DNA from: Pachypanchax playfairii
Taxonomy: Eukaryota; Chordata; Actinopteri; Cyprinodontiformes; Aplocheilidae
Length of the DNA stretch: 64,000 nucleotides
Assembly: GCA_006937955.1 (NCBI GenBank)
Contig: SSNP01000121.1
Location: 668,722-732,721, forward strand
Reading direction: 5' to 3'
Part shown: positions 43,857 through 54,498 of the stretch, piece after piece
Layout: the number at the start of each line of letters is the position of its first letter
Numbering within the stretch: the stretch's first letter is position 1
Notes under the pieces: generated by a model
Told to the model about the DNA's origin: nothing
The model's input: the letters and a program-made list of their open reading frames with translations, nothing else
Databases searched by the model: none
Position numbers and translations under genes: made by a program

Positions 43857-45089
43857 AGAGGCCCTTCCATTAAAAACAGTTTTTCTGAGGTTTCTGTTGA
43901 ATATTTTAGCTCCACAAGTGTTCTTACCTTCATAGTGGGTGTGAAAACAGGTCAAAAACTTCTCTTTCAGTTTTTATTAGGGCCGGGACTTTAACGTTAA
44001 TTAAGATTAATTAATTACACAAAAATAACGCTTTAATTTTTTTTAACGCATTTTAATCGCACTTATTTAAGCACCACAGAACATCTCTCATGAGTTTCAG
44101 CGGACCGATTATATGGGCGCACCTACCAGCGTTCATTATTTAGGACAACAACAAACCACAGTGAACATGAATGAAGAAGCGACCGCTTTGATTGGCCCCG
44201 TGGATGGGAAGTTTTGTTATAAAAAATGACTGGATGGAAGCGTGGATAAGAGCATGTGTGTGTGCAAGCTATGCAGCAAGGAATTTGCACATCGGGCATG
44301 AAGTATCACCTCAATGTTAAACATATAGCAGCTAGCGTGGACGTTAGCCCGACTCCTAGTACAAGTGTAGACATTTTCTACACTTAATGCACTGGTCTGT
44401 TGGACTTGGTTGAACAAAAATAAACAATATTTTGTTGCTTAAGCTTATGTGTATTCAGTCATGATTCAATGGTATACTAAAAATCCTTTTGAAAAAAATT
44501 CTCACTGTTCTCTGTTCAAATATTTATATGCGATTAAAATGTAATTAATTTTGATTAATTAATTACAAAGCCTCTAATTAATTAGATTAAAAATTTTTAA
44601 TCGAGTCCCGGCCCTAATTTTTATCTCTCAAACGATGCAGGTGGCGATAACATCCGAGTTCTCCCGAGTCCGAACGGCCTGTATCTGTTTCGTCACACCT
44701 CCTTTGCTCGTTAGTATTCATCAGCTCCCGCAGTTGAAACCACGCCTAGCATGCTGCTGGCTAAAAGCTGTTAGCATAACCTAGCAAACAGGAAGACACG
44801 ACGTCTGATGTTGCCATGCACGGCGGGGCAGGAAACAGTATACCTTGCTCTCATAGGCTAGTTTGTTAGCCAATCAGAGTCCAGCAAATTCGAACAATGA
44901 ATATGAACAAGCTGCTGATGAAGCTGCCTGACGGAAGGAGCCGGAAACACCCGAATTTTAATGCAGACAAAATGAAAGGTCTGTTAATCAGTGTTTCCTG
45001 ACATTTTTTTAGATATAAAATGTTTCATATTACTAGTTAATACTTAAGAAATAACCACAAAGTCCTGAAATGTGTATGAAATGGCCTCT
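43857..45089 (+). mobile_element. TTAA-type short element, family A, copy 4, split by a hAT relic
   Basis: Ends AGAGGCCCTTCC and ATGGCCTCT lie between TTAA at 43853-43856 and 45090-45093. Removing 43978-44616 and one copy of the short duplication restores a body of the usual length. Confidence 0.85.
43978..44616 (+). mobile_element. hAT-family deletion derivative with BED-finger remnant
   Basis: A 639-bp element with ends TAGGGCCGGGACTTTAAC and, inverted, TAGGGCCGGGACTCGATT, flanked by 8 bp matching at 7 (GTTTTTAT / ATTTTTAT). Around 44258-44325 the plus strand reads VCKLCSKEF followed, after a frame slip, by MKYHLNVKH, the Cys-Cys…His-His layout of the BED zinc finger found at the N-terminus of hAT transposases. 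The catalytic region is gone. Confidence 0.75.
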
Positions 45090-45483
45090 TTAAATAAATA
45101 ATTTAGTACATTTGAAGTGGGATTTGATCTTTTCTGTAGTGAGTAACTTCATGAATGACCTCAGTTTGGAGAAACAGAGTCATTCCAGGTCAGACTGATG
45201 AGCTAATGACTAGTCTAAGTGTGAAAAAAGACATAAATGGATCATCGCTGTCCTAAAACAACTCCAATCCCAAAACCTCATGGTTTTTATATAAAACCTT
45301 TACACTGTTCACAGTTTTGCATTACCAGGTTATTCCTGCTCATAAATAATAATAAATCTGTCCAAAGTGCCGCAGGCTGCAATAGAGAAGCTAAATATTG
45401 CGGCTGTAATGTGTAACCACATCGTTCTTATTCAATAAACATGAACATGAAGGTTTATAAAACATCCTCTTTTTTATCATTTT
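45090..45483. other. intergenic, nothing recognised
   Basis: No gene or repeat that I can name. Confidence 0.35.
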
Positions 45484-45806
45484 GGGCCATGGCTAAGGCA
45501 GTAGAGCAGGTCATCGGTTCAATTCCCCGCTCCGCCTAGAGAAAATGTGTCCATGGGCAAGACACTTAACCCACTTTGCCTGTTTGATGGTGGTTGGAGG
45601 GTCCTGCAGCGCTGGTGTCTGGCAGCCTCTCATCTGTCAGTGTGTGTCCCAGGACAGCTGTGGCTACAACATGTGTGTAGTTCATCATCACCAAACGTGT
45701 GAGTGTGTGTGTGTGTGTGTGAATGGGTGAATGACATGTGTGAAGCGCTTTGGGTGTCGTAGGACCTGAATAAAGCGCTATACAAGTACACGCCATTTAC
45801 CATTTT
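45484..45806 (+). mobile_element. tRNA-derived SINE with GT-rich middle
   Basis: The head has TGGCTAAGGCAGTAG (A-box-like) and GGTTCAATTCC (B box), then 'TGTCCATGGGCAAGACACTT', a (GT)n stretch at 45703-45720, and the tail GTGAAGCGCTTTGGGTGTCG…AAAGCGCTATACAAGTACA…CCATTTACCATT. Head, body and tail are all present, so this copy is near full length. Confidence 0.75.
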
Positions 45807-47705
45807 TTCCTCTTTCTTTAAGTCAGAGACGATGAGGCTGCTAAATAAATCTACTCAAGACTTAGAAAAAATGTACATTATCTTATAATAACATGTTGAA
45901 TAAGGCCCCTCCCTACAGTGTCTAGTTTATTGTTAGTTCTCCATGAGCTCATTCATCCTGCAGTTCTACTGGTAGAAAGATACAAGACTAGTAATCCAGC
46001 TTAATGTGACACAGACGTCATGACAACGTCAACAATCTGTTACCTGTGCTGTTTCAACTGGCCGTGGAAACAGACAACCTTTTCAGACATTTAAATACAA
46101 GTGAATGAATGTTAAATCCATTATGACTTTAACACAGAACCGTAGATCTGTGTATCAACCTTAAAAGTCAAGTATTTCCTGTTTGGCAGCACAGACATGG
46201 ATGTTTTTACTCACCTTTACTAAAGTAAACACCTTCAACACAAATATTCCGAACTTTCTGTGGTGATTCTGAAGATTATTTGATTTAATTCTAACACTAT
46301 TAAAGAACTTTGTTGACTGTAAAACATATTTTATACATCAGAATATTTATAGAGAAAGAAATGAAACTTCTCCTCACTTTTAAAATGTAAATGTGTGTTA
46401 TTTTTGAAATATCGGAACCTAAATAACACAGCATCGGTGTCAAACATAGTAGATTGTCATAGACGTGAACGTCATGATTCAAACCTGCTCCTGTAATTTC
46501 ATTTATTCTGTCTGAGGCCTCTCACTTCATGTGGGCTGCAGATGCAGCTCACTGGTCATGAAAGTACCCAAGAGACTTCTGTAGAAACTCTGCTATATTT
46601 TTCTCCTCTGTCTCCTTGCAGACGGCTCGAAATCCATATTCTTGTGTGTCTGTTATCAGCTTTGCTCAAAGGTTTTTAACTCTTTAACACACACACACAC
46701 ATTTCTTTCCTTTTTTTAACCCCAACTTTATGTTGAGGCTCGTTAAAAGCTAATTATAACGAAAACAAAGACCATTCTAAAAGACATCAGTTAAATGTGA
46801 CGTTAAGCCCATTTTTTTTGTTTCTTTTTACTTTCTGGTTTTACCTGCTTTGCTAATAAAACTGCTTCTCTTGCCACCTGAAAGTAAAAGGAAAAGAAAA
46901 CGCTGGTCAAACAGAAACTTTATCTTTTTGGCATCACAGTGTCGTTTTTGGAAGATCTGACATATTCTTGTCAGAAAACACAGAGCAGACAGTTCCTGTT
47001 GGCCACCTGGTGAGTGCATGTGCATGCGTGTGTACATATATTATTGTGAGGACCAACTTTTGACAGGCCACCAGCATTGTGTGAAGTAGTTGTGTGAAGT
47101 AGAAATAAAGTTACTCTTGAGTCAAAACTACTGTATGTCCAGGACCTTTTTTACACGGCGTTGTTAATCACAAGTGTCTAAACTTAACAGGAAAATAACG
47201 TTTTTAGTCAGGTGAAACATCTTTGAAGCGTATAAAGAGTGTCTGTGGTTTAGCTGCTGGTGACCAGCATCAGAGGCCGGGACTAAACCTCTAAAATTTG
47301 TGGTTGCCAGGAAGGAAGTTGGCATTAACTCAATATGAAAATAAATTCACCATCACATGTAGTTTGTGTGATGACAGTTTTATCTATTGAGTTCAGTATT
47401 TAGATTTCCTCTTGCCAGAATGTACTTCTGTGTCATTTGTTTGAGTTGTGACTATAAACTAGGATCTTCCTCAGCAAATAAATAATGAAGGGAAAAAAAA
47501 CATTTGGTGTGTTGTGTATTTTACACAGCGAAAAAAAAAAAAAAAACTCAATGAATGCTTTTTATAATCAGTGAATCAAGTCAGTGAAGCTTCTGGGACA
47601 CTGATCTGGTCAGTTCAGTATTGGGGGGGTTGGGGGTTAATCAGGGTCAGCTGATGGTGTTAATGAAATTACCAGCAGGTGCATAAAAGTGGCAACAATC
47701 AGTAC
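45807..47705. other. intergenic, nothing recognised
   Basis: AT-rich with a short (AC)n at 46689; no supported exon or element. Confidence 0.4.
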
Positions 47706-48201
47706 GTTTACATGCAGCCAGAGAAATTTGATTTATTGCCTCAGTCCAACTGAAATCGGACTTCTGAAACGCATGTATGCGGCTTAGTCGGACTGAAATC
47801 GAACCAAACTGGACTTTAAATAGTCCGACTAAATTACCCAGATACTGCGATTCAAAGTCGAATTTCTCAGCATGTAAACACTCCGGCTGTTAGTCGAGCT
47901 ATCTGGCCCGCCCCCTCAGGAAATTATGTTGGCAGCAAAACAGTAAACGAAGAAGAAGACAAAGATGGCGTGAAAGATCAGTACATTTTTTCACTGACGC
48001 AACTGTTTCTTTGTTTGACGCGAACTGGAAGAACGCCCCCGTGAAGGGTCGCATAGCGCCACCTACTGTAGTGGCGGTAAGCACACTTCTTTCAGTAATT
48101 CGATTTTCGAAGCGACATATAAACTGGGATACGGCTCTCGCCAGGGGGCTAATCCTTAGTCCAACTTCTGCCAAAAGCTCAATTTAGGTGTGCATGTAAA
48201 C
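47706..48201 (+). mobile_element. MITE with GTTTACATGCA ends
   Basis: A 496-bp stretch bounded by GTTTACATGCAGCC and, inverted, GTTTACATGCACACC. Subterminal AGTCCAACT/AGTTGGACT motifs and many AGTCGGACT-like boxes face each other inside. No coding capacity; superfamily undecided (PIF/Harbinger-like is possible). Confidence 0.6.
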
Positions 48202-48372
48202 CCCAAACCTGGGATGGTTCTGCAGATTGAGGCTACAGATGTTTTTAACAGCTTTTCAGCAGTTTTGCCTTCGACTCAGGTCAGTGTCACAACTGATGTG
48301 ATACCTGGTCCAACTACACCAGTCTCCTAGCACAGTCTGAAGAGCATATAGGAGATCCCAGGAGACACTTAT

Positions 48373-48640
48373 GTCCCTTTTCCACCAACGAAATCCGCAC
48401 GGTGCACTTGTGTGCGGTGCGGTATAGCGCAGAACGGCTCACTTGAGCGGTGGAAATAGAATGCGGGACTTGGGCGTGGACATGGGCGTGCTCAGCTTAC
48501 AAGTAGCGTGAAAGGTCCGTGAATACAATACCTGACACAAGAGAAAGTAAACAAACAAATCCACCAACACGAATAGTAACGTTACTTAGGACCCCCGAGG
48601 GTCCTAAGTAACGTAACGAAACGGGTTCGTTATCTATTGG
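48373..48640 (+). mobile_element. fragment of the 'CCTTTTCCA' element with a strong hairpin
   Basis: Left end GTCCCTTTTCCACCAACG. It shares CATGGGCGTGCTCAGCTTA with the element at 31552. It includes a perfect 16-bp inverted repeat with a 4-base loop (48579-48614). The right end was not found. Confidence 0.45.
48579..48614. repeat. perfect 16-bp inverted repeat, 4-nt loop
   Basis: ACGTTACTTAGGACCC (48579-48594) and GGGTCCTAAGTAACGT (48599-48614) are exact reverse complements around CCGA. Confidence 0.95.
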
Positions 48641-49878
48641 CTACTTTATTTCAAGCCCCACCAGGTCTATGATTTATGAGTACTATAACTTTTTCCTTTG
48701 GCAACCATAAGTACAAGACCACTACAAGTTAAGAAAATTATTTTAAAGTAAATTTGACATTAAATGCGCTACAAAATCCTCTTTACCACCTTTAACAGAT
48801 ACAATAAAAAAAACAGTGACAATGGGATTGCTGCAGTTTTGGAAGTGGTGGCAGGCTTGACTGCAGTCTTATGTAACTGGGTTTCTGACTACAGTAATTT
48901 ACGCTTTATTTTAACAGTCTGTTCAGATTTTTTTAAAGCATTTAATTCTCATAAACATCTGCTAAAAAAATTACTGTATGAGATCTGATGCAGCAACTTG
49001 TAAAGTGTGTTAGCTGTCAGCTCATCTTTGATAAGAACACGTTTGTTTACACACTAAACTGGATCATAAAAATGATGCAACGTGGTTTTACTTGAAGATG
49101 GGCAACAGCTGTCTGACCCAGAGCAGGATCCAGCTGAAAAGATTCATTCTGTGTCATTTTATTTGTGAATACAGAAGTTATTTATTTTTTGTTATTTTTC
49201 TGTTACATTTAAGCATCATCCATTTTTTATTCTTGTATGTAGGCCTATCATAAAAAAAACACTGTGCAAAAGAGTTTTTGTGGGTTCACATGATGTCACA
49301 TGAGATCTGTGGGATGAATCTGGAACATCCAGAGATTTACAGGTAGAATGAGCTGAAGAGTGTTAAAGGGTAGGATAACGACATTGCTCACCCAATATTC
49401 AGACACTGCTTTGTTCAAACAATTTCATGTTATTTTTTTAAGTCAATCTTATCTCTGAAAAAATTGAAAAGCTGTATAACTCAAACACCTGATTAGGCCA
49501 GACATTCCTTTGGATTACAAAGTGTCAATAAAAAGGTGAAAAAACAATGATATTGTCTGAACATAAGGGTGCAAGAAGGTGGAAACATCCGTCATGTCAG
49601 AATATTTAGGTGTCTGAATGTAGGAGCGACCAGGGCTGTAAACCCTACACACGTTAGGAAATTATCAAAATTGATTAGGAATTGATCTGAAAGTGTGATA
49701 ATACTTTGACACAGAGAGATAAAAACACCAAATGCTCTTTTTTTTACTTCTTTAACACCCATACATAAATTAGATTAGATTTTCCTGTTGGTTTTGATTT
49801 TGTCTATTTCATGAAACTTTAATGTTTATTACTTTAAAATATCCAATCTCAATGTTTCATAAGTATTCTTTGTTCATT
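48641..49878. other. intergenic, downstream of the tandem-kinase gene
   Basis: AT-rich, no gene. TTTATT at 49825-49830 is a candidate poly(A) signal (minus strand) about 390 bases past the kinase stop. Confidence 0.35.
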
Positions 49879-50175
49879 GGAGGAAACCGGAGCACCCAGA
49901 GTAAACCAAAGCATTACACACACACACACACCTAGGACCATTTTACAGTGAGTTAAGGTTGTAAATATTTTTTTTTGATGGAGGAAACCGGAGCACCCGG
50001 AGTAAAACCAAAGCATTATACACACACGCACACACACACCTAGAACCATTTTGCAGTGAGTTAAGATTGTAAATATTTTTTTTTGATGGAGGAAACCGGA
50101 GCACCCGGAGTAAAACCAAAGCATTATACACACACATACACACACATGCACACACTCACACACAAACACACACTT
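49879..50175 (-). repeat. tandem repeat, three units of 101-108 bp with CA tracts
   Basis: Units start at 49879, 49980 and 50088 with GGAGGAAACCGGAGCACCC, then AAACCAAAGCATTATACACA, a CA run, and CATTTTGCAGTGAGTTAAG. They end 40 bases before the kinase stop codon, so they probably form its 3' UTR. Open frames across them merely repeat the same peptide. Confidence 0.9.
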
Positions 50176-50215
50176 TAGTCTCTGCAAGAGAACTGGAACA
50201 ACCTGAGACAAGTCC

Positions 50216-53020
50216 CTATGACCTGGATGGTCGTTTGAATATACTAGAGAAGAACTTTCGTATTGCCCTGAAACGTTTCTTCTTAGGTTTCACTTCAGGA
50301 CTTTGTGAGGAATCTTCCATCTCGTCTGAGCTGGTATCAGATTGTTCAAAATCTGAGAGGGCGTCTGACCTGTTTCTCAAACTGTCTTCATCTCTGAATG
50401 AAGGTGTGGTGGAAATACATGTCAGATTCATTGATGGACATGAATCTTCAATAGCCTCTGTTACATGGTAAGTGTCTCTAACATCTGGCAGCTGATCCAT
50501 TGTAATAAAATGATGATTCAAAGCATCAGCTGGGACGATTCTGTCAGCTGGGTCAAGGGTGAAAATCCTCTTGAGAAGGTCAATAAATGCTTTTATATCT
50601 TCCTTTTCACTTGGATCTTGCATTCCAGGAGCCATTTTCACCAGGTCATCCAGAGACTTTACCTGACTGTAACCAGGTTTAGCTTTCTCCAGTAGAAGAT
50701 CTAGTTCGTTGTCAGTATCTCCATAATTCCAAACATAATTTTCCTGGCTTTGGTCCAGTGTGAAGAACCGATGGGTATAACAACCCCTATCTAAATAGTG
50801 TTTCTCTGGTTGTCCGAGAAACCTTGTGATCATCTTCACAGCCTGATATGAATACATTACAGGAAATATGTCCTCACCCACAAACATACATGCCAGCATA
50901 CAGCCAACAGCCCACATGTCCACGCTTTCATCACGTGGTAAACCAAACAAAACCTCTGGCGCTCTGTACGCGGTAGGCTGAATTACATCATACGCATGTA
51001 ACTTGGATGTCTCAACAGCTAATCCAAAATCGATGATCTTCACTCCAAGTGACTCAGAGTTCTTATTCCACAGCATAACATTATCTATTTTTATGTCTGT
51101 GTGGGTGATACCGATGCGCTTCATGGCACTCAGAGCAATGAACACCTCTTTAGCGATTATTCTGATGTCATACATTCTCAGCGATCTAGAAGGTGTCTGC
51201 TTTAGGACGTCCCACAAGGTCTCCTTCAGAAGTTCAAAAACAAAGAAAACAAAATCTTTGTAGTGGAAACTTTTAAAAAATTTGATGACGTTGCTTTCGT
51301 CTGGGTCCAGTTGTGACAGATATCGATAAGCGTGCTTTTCTTTGGCAACTGAGGCATAGTCATCATCTTTCATAATTTTTATGGCAAAACGTTCATCTGA
51401 TCCTGCCTTTTTGCATTTTGCCACCAAACCAAAGCATCCTTTTCCAAGGAACTCCTCAATATAATAAATAGTTGATTGATCCCTGATAGCAGCTCCTTGC
51501 TCAAACTGAAAAGGTTGATTCAAGTCTTCCAGGGATTCAGACATTTGGGGATTCAAGTTGTCATTAGAACAGTGAATTATTTCTGAATCCCATTTTGGCT
51601 CTCCTTCAGATAAAACCAGTATATCATATTTATTTTCTGGCTGAGATGTGGGATCTTCAGCTGAATTTAAGTCCTCATTAGAACAACTGATTTCTGAATC
51701 CCATTTTGGCTCTCCATCAGATATAACCAGTACATCATATTTATTTTCTGGCTGAGACTGGGGATCTTCAGTTGAATATAAGTTCTCATTAGAACAATGA
51801 CTGATTTCTCCTTCAGATATTACCAGTAAATCATATTTCCTTACTGGCTGAGATTCGTCGTCTAAATCAAGTCTGTCTTCTGTGACGCTGTCTGTCCTCC
51901 TGATTTCACGCCTGGCCATTTTATCAAATGCTTCTCTCACGTAAAAACTTTCACTGTCATTACACAAGTGTTGCATTGTGATAAAGGGGTGATTCAGAGC
52001 CTCAGCGGGGGTAATCCTGTCTTGTGGATTAACTTTTAACATCTTTTTAAGAAGATCTATGCATGCCCTCAAATCTTCACATTCATTAGGATCCTCTGAA
52101 TTAGTGTCTAGGTTCAACAAGTTGTCAAGACCATAGTGGCTGAAATCTATGTCAGCCATTTGTCCAGTAGAATATTCATATTCTGTTGAGTTTTTAAATC
52201 TCCAGACAATTCCACTCTGGGTTTGTTCCCGCGTGAAAAACTGTTGAGTTTTCCATCCATTATCTAATAACTTTTTGTCAGGTAGACCCAGATAACTAAC
52301 AATATTTCTGATATAATCATACTTGGATTTTGTTGGGAATAAATGATGACCAAGAACGAAAAAGGCTAATGTACATCCGAGAGACCATATATCCATAGAC
52401 GGATCGAGTGCATGATCCAAAAAGACCTCCGGAGGACTGTAACCACAAACCGGATGGACATGTTCGTGAGATATAACCGATGCCTTCGTAACAGATTCAA
52501 AATTGATCAGTTTCACTCTCAGTGGCTTTAATATTTGATTTACAAACATTATATTTTCCGGTTTAATATTTCCGTGTATGGCACTTTTTTTGTGTATTGC
52601 ATTCAGAGCTACCAAAATCTGTTGGCAAATAACTCTGATTTCAGACACATTCAGAGCTTTACCTCCTCTTCTTAACCTTATCTCCTGTAATGTTATGTCC
52701 AATTTTTCATAAACAAAGAAAACCCAATCCTCATTGCTGAAACATTCAATAAACTTCATTACATTGTCCTCATCCGGATTGAGACCTTGGATACATGATA
52801 TTCCTTTCCCCTCCCTTTCAATTGCATCGAAATATCTTTTTCTCTTGCATTTTATGGTGACAATTTGTTCCGTTCCCTGTACACGGCATTGCACCACTTC
52901 TCCAAAATCTCTGTATTTAAGGATTTTTTCCACATGGTACACCGATGTGTTGCTGGTCAAAATTTCACCTTCTTCAATTTCAGCACTTTGTTTTGGGATG
53001 TTGGTAGTATTGGATGACAT
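50216..53020 (-). CDS. HIPK-family tandem pseudokinase-kinase, single exon, 934 aa
   Basis: One uninterrupted frame. Residues 1-27: short acidic lead. Residues 28-346: kinase-like domain with Lys57 kept but a broken Gly loop (YRDFGEV), HGN at 149-151 where HIPK has HAD, NFE at 173-175 for DFG, and PPE for APE; predicted pseudokinase. Residues 376-510: acidic linker with three ~35-residue repeats about KYDxLVxSxGE. Residues 518-839: second kinase domain with GKGCFG 526-531, Lys548, HTD 640-642 (Asp642), Asn647, DFG 664-666 and APE 687-689; probably active. Residues 860-909 are Ser/Asp-rich; the tail KPKKKRFRAIRKFF is basic (nuclear or membrane targeting, inferred). HIPK membership rests on (I/L)DLLK(K/R), DRI.PA.ALNH.FITM and the G….FF insert, present in both halves. 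HIPKs are nuclear Ser/Thr/Tyr kinases. Known HIPKs have one kinase domain and introns. The start ATG has A at -3. A 5' UTR intron ending at 53053 is possible. Confidence 0.9.
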   Translation of the reverse strand: MSSNTTNIPKQSAEIEEGEILTSNTSVYHVEKILKYRDFGEVVQCRVQGTEQIVTIKCKRKRYFDAIEREGKGISCIQGLNPDEDNVMKFIECFSNEDWVFFVYEKLDITLQEIRLRRGGKALNVSEIRVICQQILVALNAIHKKSAIHGNIKPENIMFVNQILKPLRVKLINFESVTKASVISHEHVHPVCGYSPPEVFLDHALDPSMDIWSLGCTLAFFVLGHHLFPTKSKYDYIRNIVSYLGLPDKKLLDNGWKTQQFFTREQTQSGIVWRFKNSTEYEYSTGQMADIDFSHYGLDNLLNLDTNSEDPNECEDLRACIDLLKKMLKVNPQDRITPAEALNHPFITMQHLCNDSESFYVREAFDKMARREIRRTDSVTEDRLDLDDESQPVRKYDLLVISEGEISHCSNENLYSTEDPQSQPENKYDVLVISDGEPKWDSEISCSNEDLNSAEDPTSQPENKYDILVLSEGEPKWDSEIIHCSNDNLNPQMSESLEDLNQPFQFEQGAAIRDQSTIYYIEEFLGKGCFGLVAKCKKAGSDERFAIKIMKDDDYASVAKEKHAYRYLSQLDPDESNVIKFFKSFHYKDFVFFVFELLKETLWDVLKQTPSRSLRMYDIRIIAKEVFIALSAMKRIGITHTDIKIDNVMLWNKNSESLGVKIIDFGLAVETSKLHAYDVIQPTAYRAPEVLFGLPRDESVDMWAVGCMLACMFVGEDIFPVMYSYQAVKMITRFLGQPEKHYLDRGCYTHRFFTLDQSQENYVWNYGDTDNELDLLLEKAKPGYSQVKSLDDLVKMAPGMQDPSEKEDIKAFIDLLKRIFTLDPADRIVPADALNHHFITMDQLPDVRDTYHVTEAIEDSCPSMNLTCISTTPSFRDEDSLRNRSDALSDFEQSDTSSDEMEDSSQSPEVKPKKKRFRAIRKFFSSIFKRPSRS

Positions 53021-54498
53021 TATGAATATCCTTCTAATCTCCAGAAACGTACCTAAAGGAACAATTAGATGTGCACAGCTTCACTGTCTGCAGATAAGTG
53101 AACAAATGACCAGTCCAGGCAGCTTTACATAGCCTTGATGACATCAAAGGGACTTTTGCGTTCTAGGCCCGCCCACTAGCTAAGCCCCGCCCATGTCGGT
53201 AAGAACGTTTTTTTTTTTTCCCTTGATTGACATGTGCACAGATACAATATTACAATACAAATCATCATGAATTGTAACTTCTCACAAAAACACCTGGAAC
53301 AAAGTCTAAACAGAATGAAATCACAATATAAGTGTAATAAAAAAACTGAATACAAATTGCAATAAAAAACAACCAATAAAAAAAACAAAACAAATAAAAA
53401 AACAAAACAAAGATGTATTAATTCAAATAGCCTGATAAGTAGGCCTAATTGAAGACTTTTATGGCATTTGTACTTCTTTTTTTTTTTTTTGAAGGGACCT
53501 ACAGACTAAATGAAAGTAATTTAAAATAAATTAGGACTCACTTTCAAAAAATGAAATTTATGAATAAAGGATTTTCCCAAAAATTACTAAATAACTGACT
53601 AAAAATTGAATATGCTTATCTTTATCTATAAATCCAAATTGAACATTATAAATAAAGGAATCTTGTTTTTTGCTGTTTTTAACCAAATCCTTCCAGAAAA
53701 TGTTTATCAAATTACAGTCATGTTTCTGGGTTTCAGTCTCATTTTTTTATTTAAGGCATAAATTGTCCTGTATAATAAATCTGATACGTACAAATTATTT
53801 ATAAGGACAAATGTTTTTAATTGTTTTAAAACTAAACTCTTTCATTTTGGGCAGTAAGGGAAAGGAAAAAACATGATCTTATCATAAATGTATCAATTTT
53901 AAGGAAAGTCTGGAAAACAATTTTCCTTCTGACAGGAAGGGGAAATAATTGATCTTAATATTGGTTTATTGCATTTGGGGCCTGTAAAACACACATTATT
54001 GATGAACAGTTTTAGAAGCTGTGAAGTAATTGAAGAATATTGAAAACCTTCTCTAATCATATGAATTACAGTTGGGGAAATGACATTTAGAACTCTAGAG
54101 TATCTGTAATCTTCAGTCCTGAATATATTTGGTGGACAATGGACCAAACACCTTTGTCCATCTATGTATTATAAAAATAGACTTAAGTATTAACCAGTAA
54201 TATGAAACATTGAACTCATCCTCCATCTTTTCTCCACTTCTTTGCTGCGCCGTACGCTGTATGTTGCAAACCTGTAACTGCTGCTGCAGCAGAGGTGAGT
54301 TTTTGTTACGATCGGTAGTCCTTATTGGCTAGAAAAATGTGGATGAAAGTACAGTCACCGGGAGGTGACCATTGTGGGCATACTCAGAAGTGATTTATAA
54401 TTTTTAAAGTATTTTATTTTAAAGTATTAAAATAGATTACATGGTGTAAATTGTACTTGAGTATGAGTAAAATTACTCACGTGAAAAAATACTCTTAA
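53021..54498. other. upstream of the tandem-kinase gene
   Basis: Should hold its promoter. I see a possible 3' splice site in the 5' UTR (minus strand, TTCCTTTAG before 53052) but no TATA box or upstream exon that I would defend. The rest is AT-rich. Confidence 0.35.

Noticed and set aside
49849..50211. 120-codon repeated open frame
   Set aside because: Arises from the 101-108 bp tandem repeats next to the kinase gene.
50216..53020. Processed retrocopy pseudogene of a HIPK
   Set aside because: The frame is open over 934 codons, key residues of the second domain are kept, and there is no poly-A tract or flanking duplication that I can see; intronless fish HIPK-like genes are plausible real genes.
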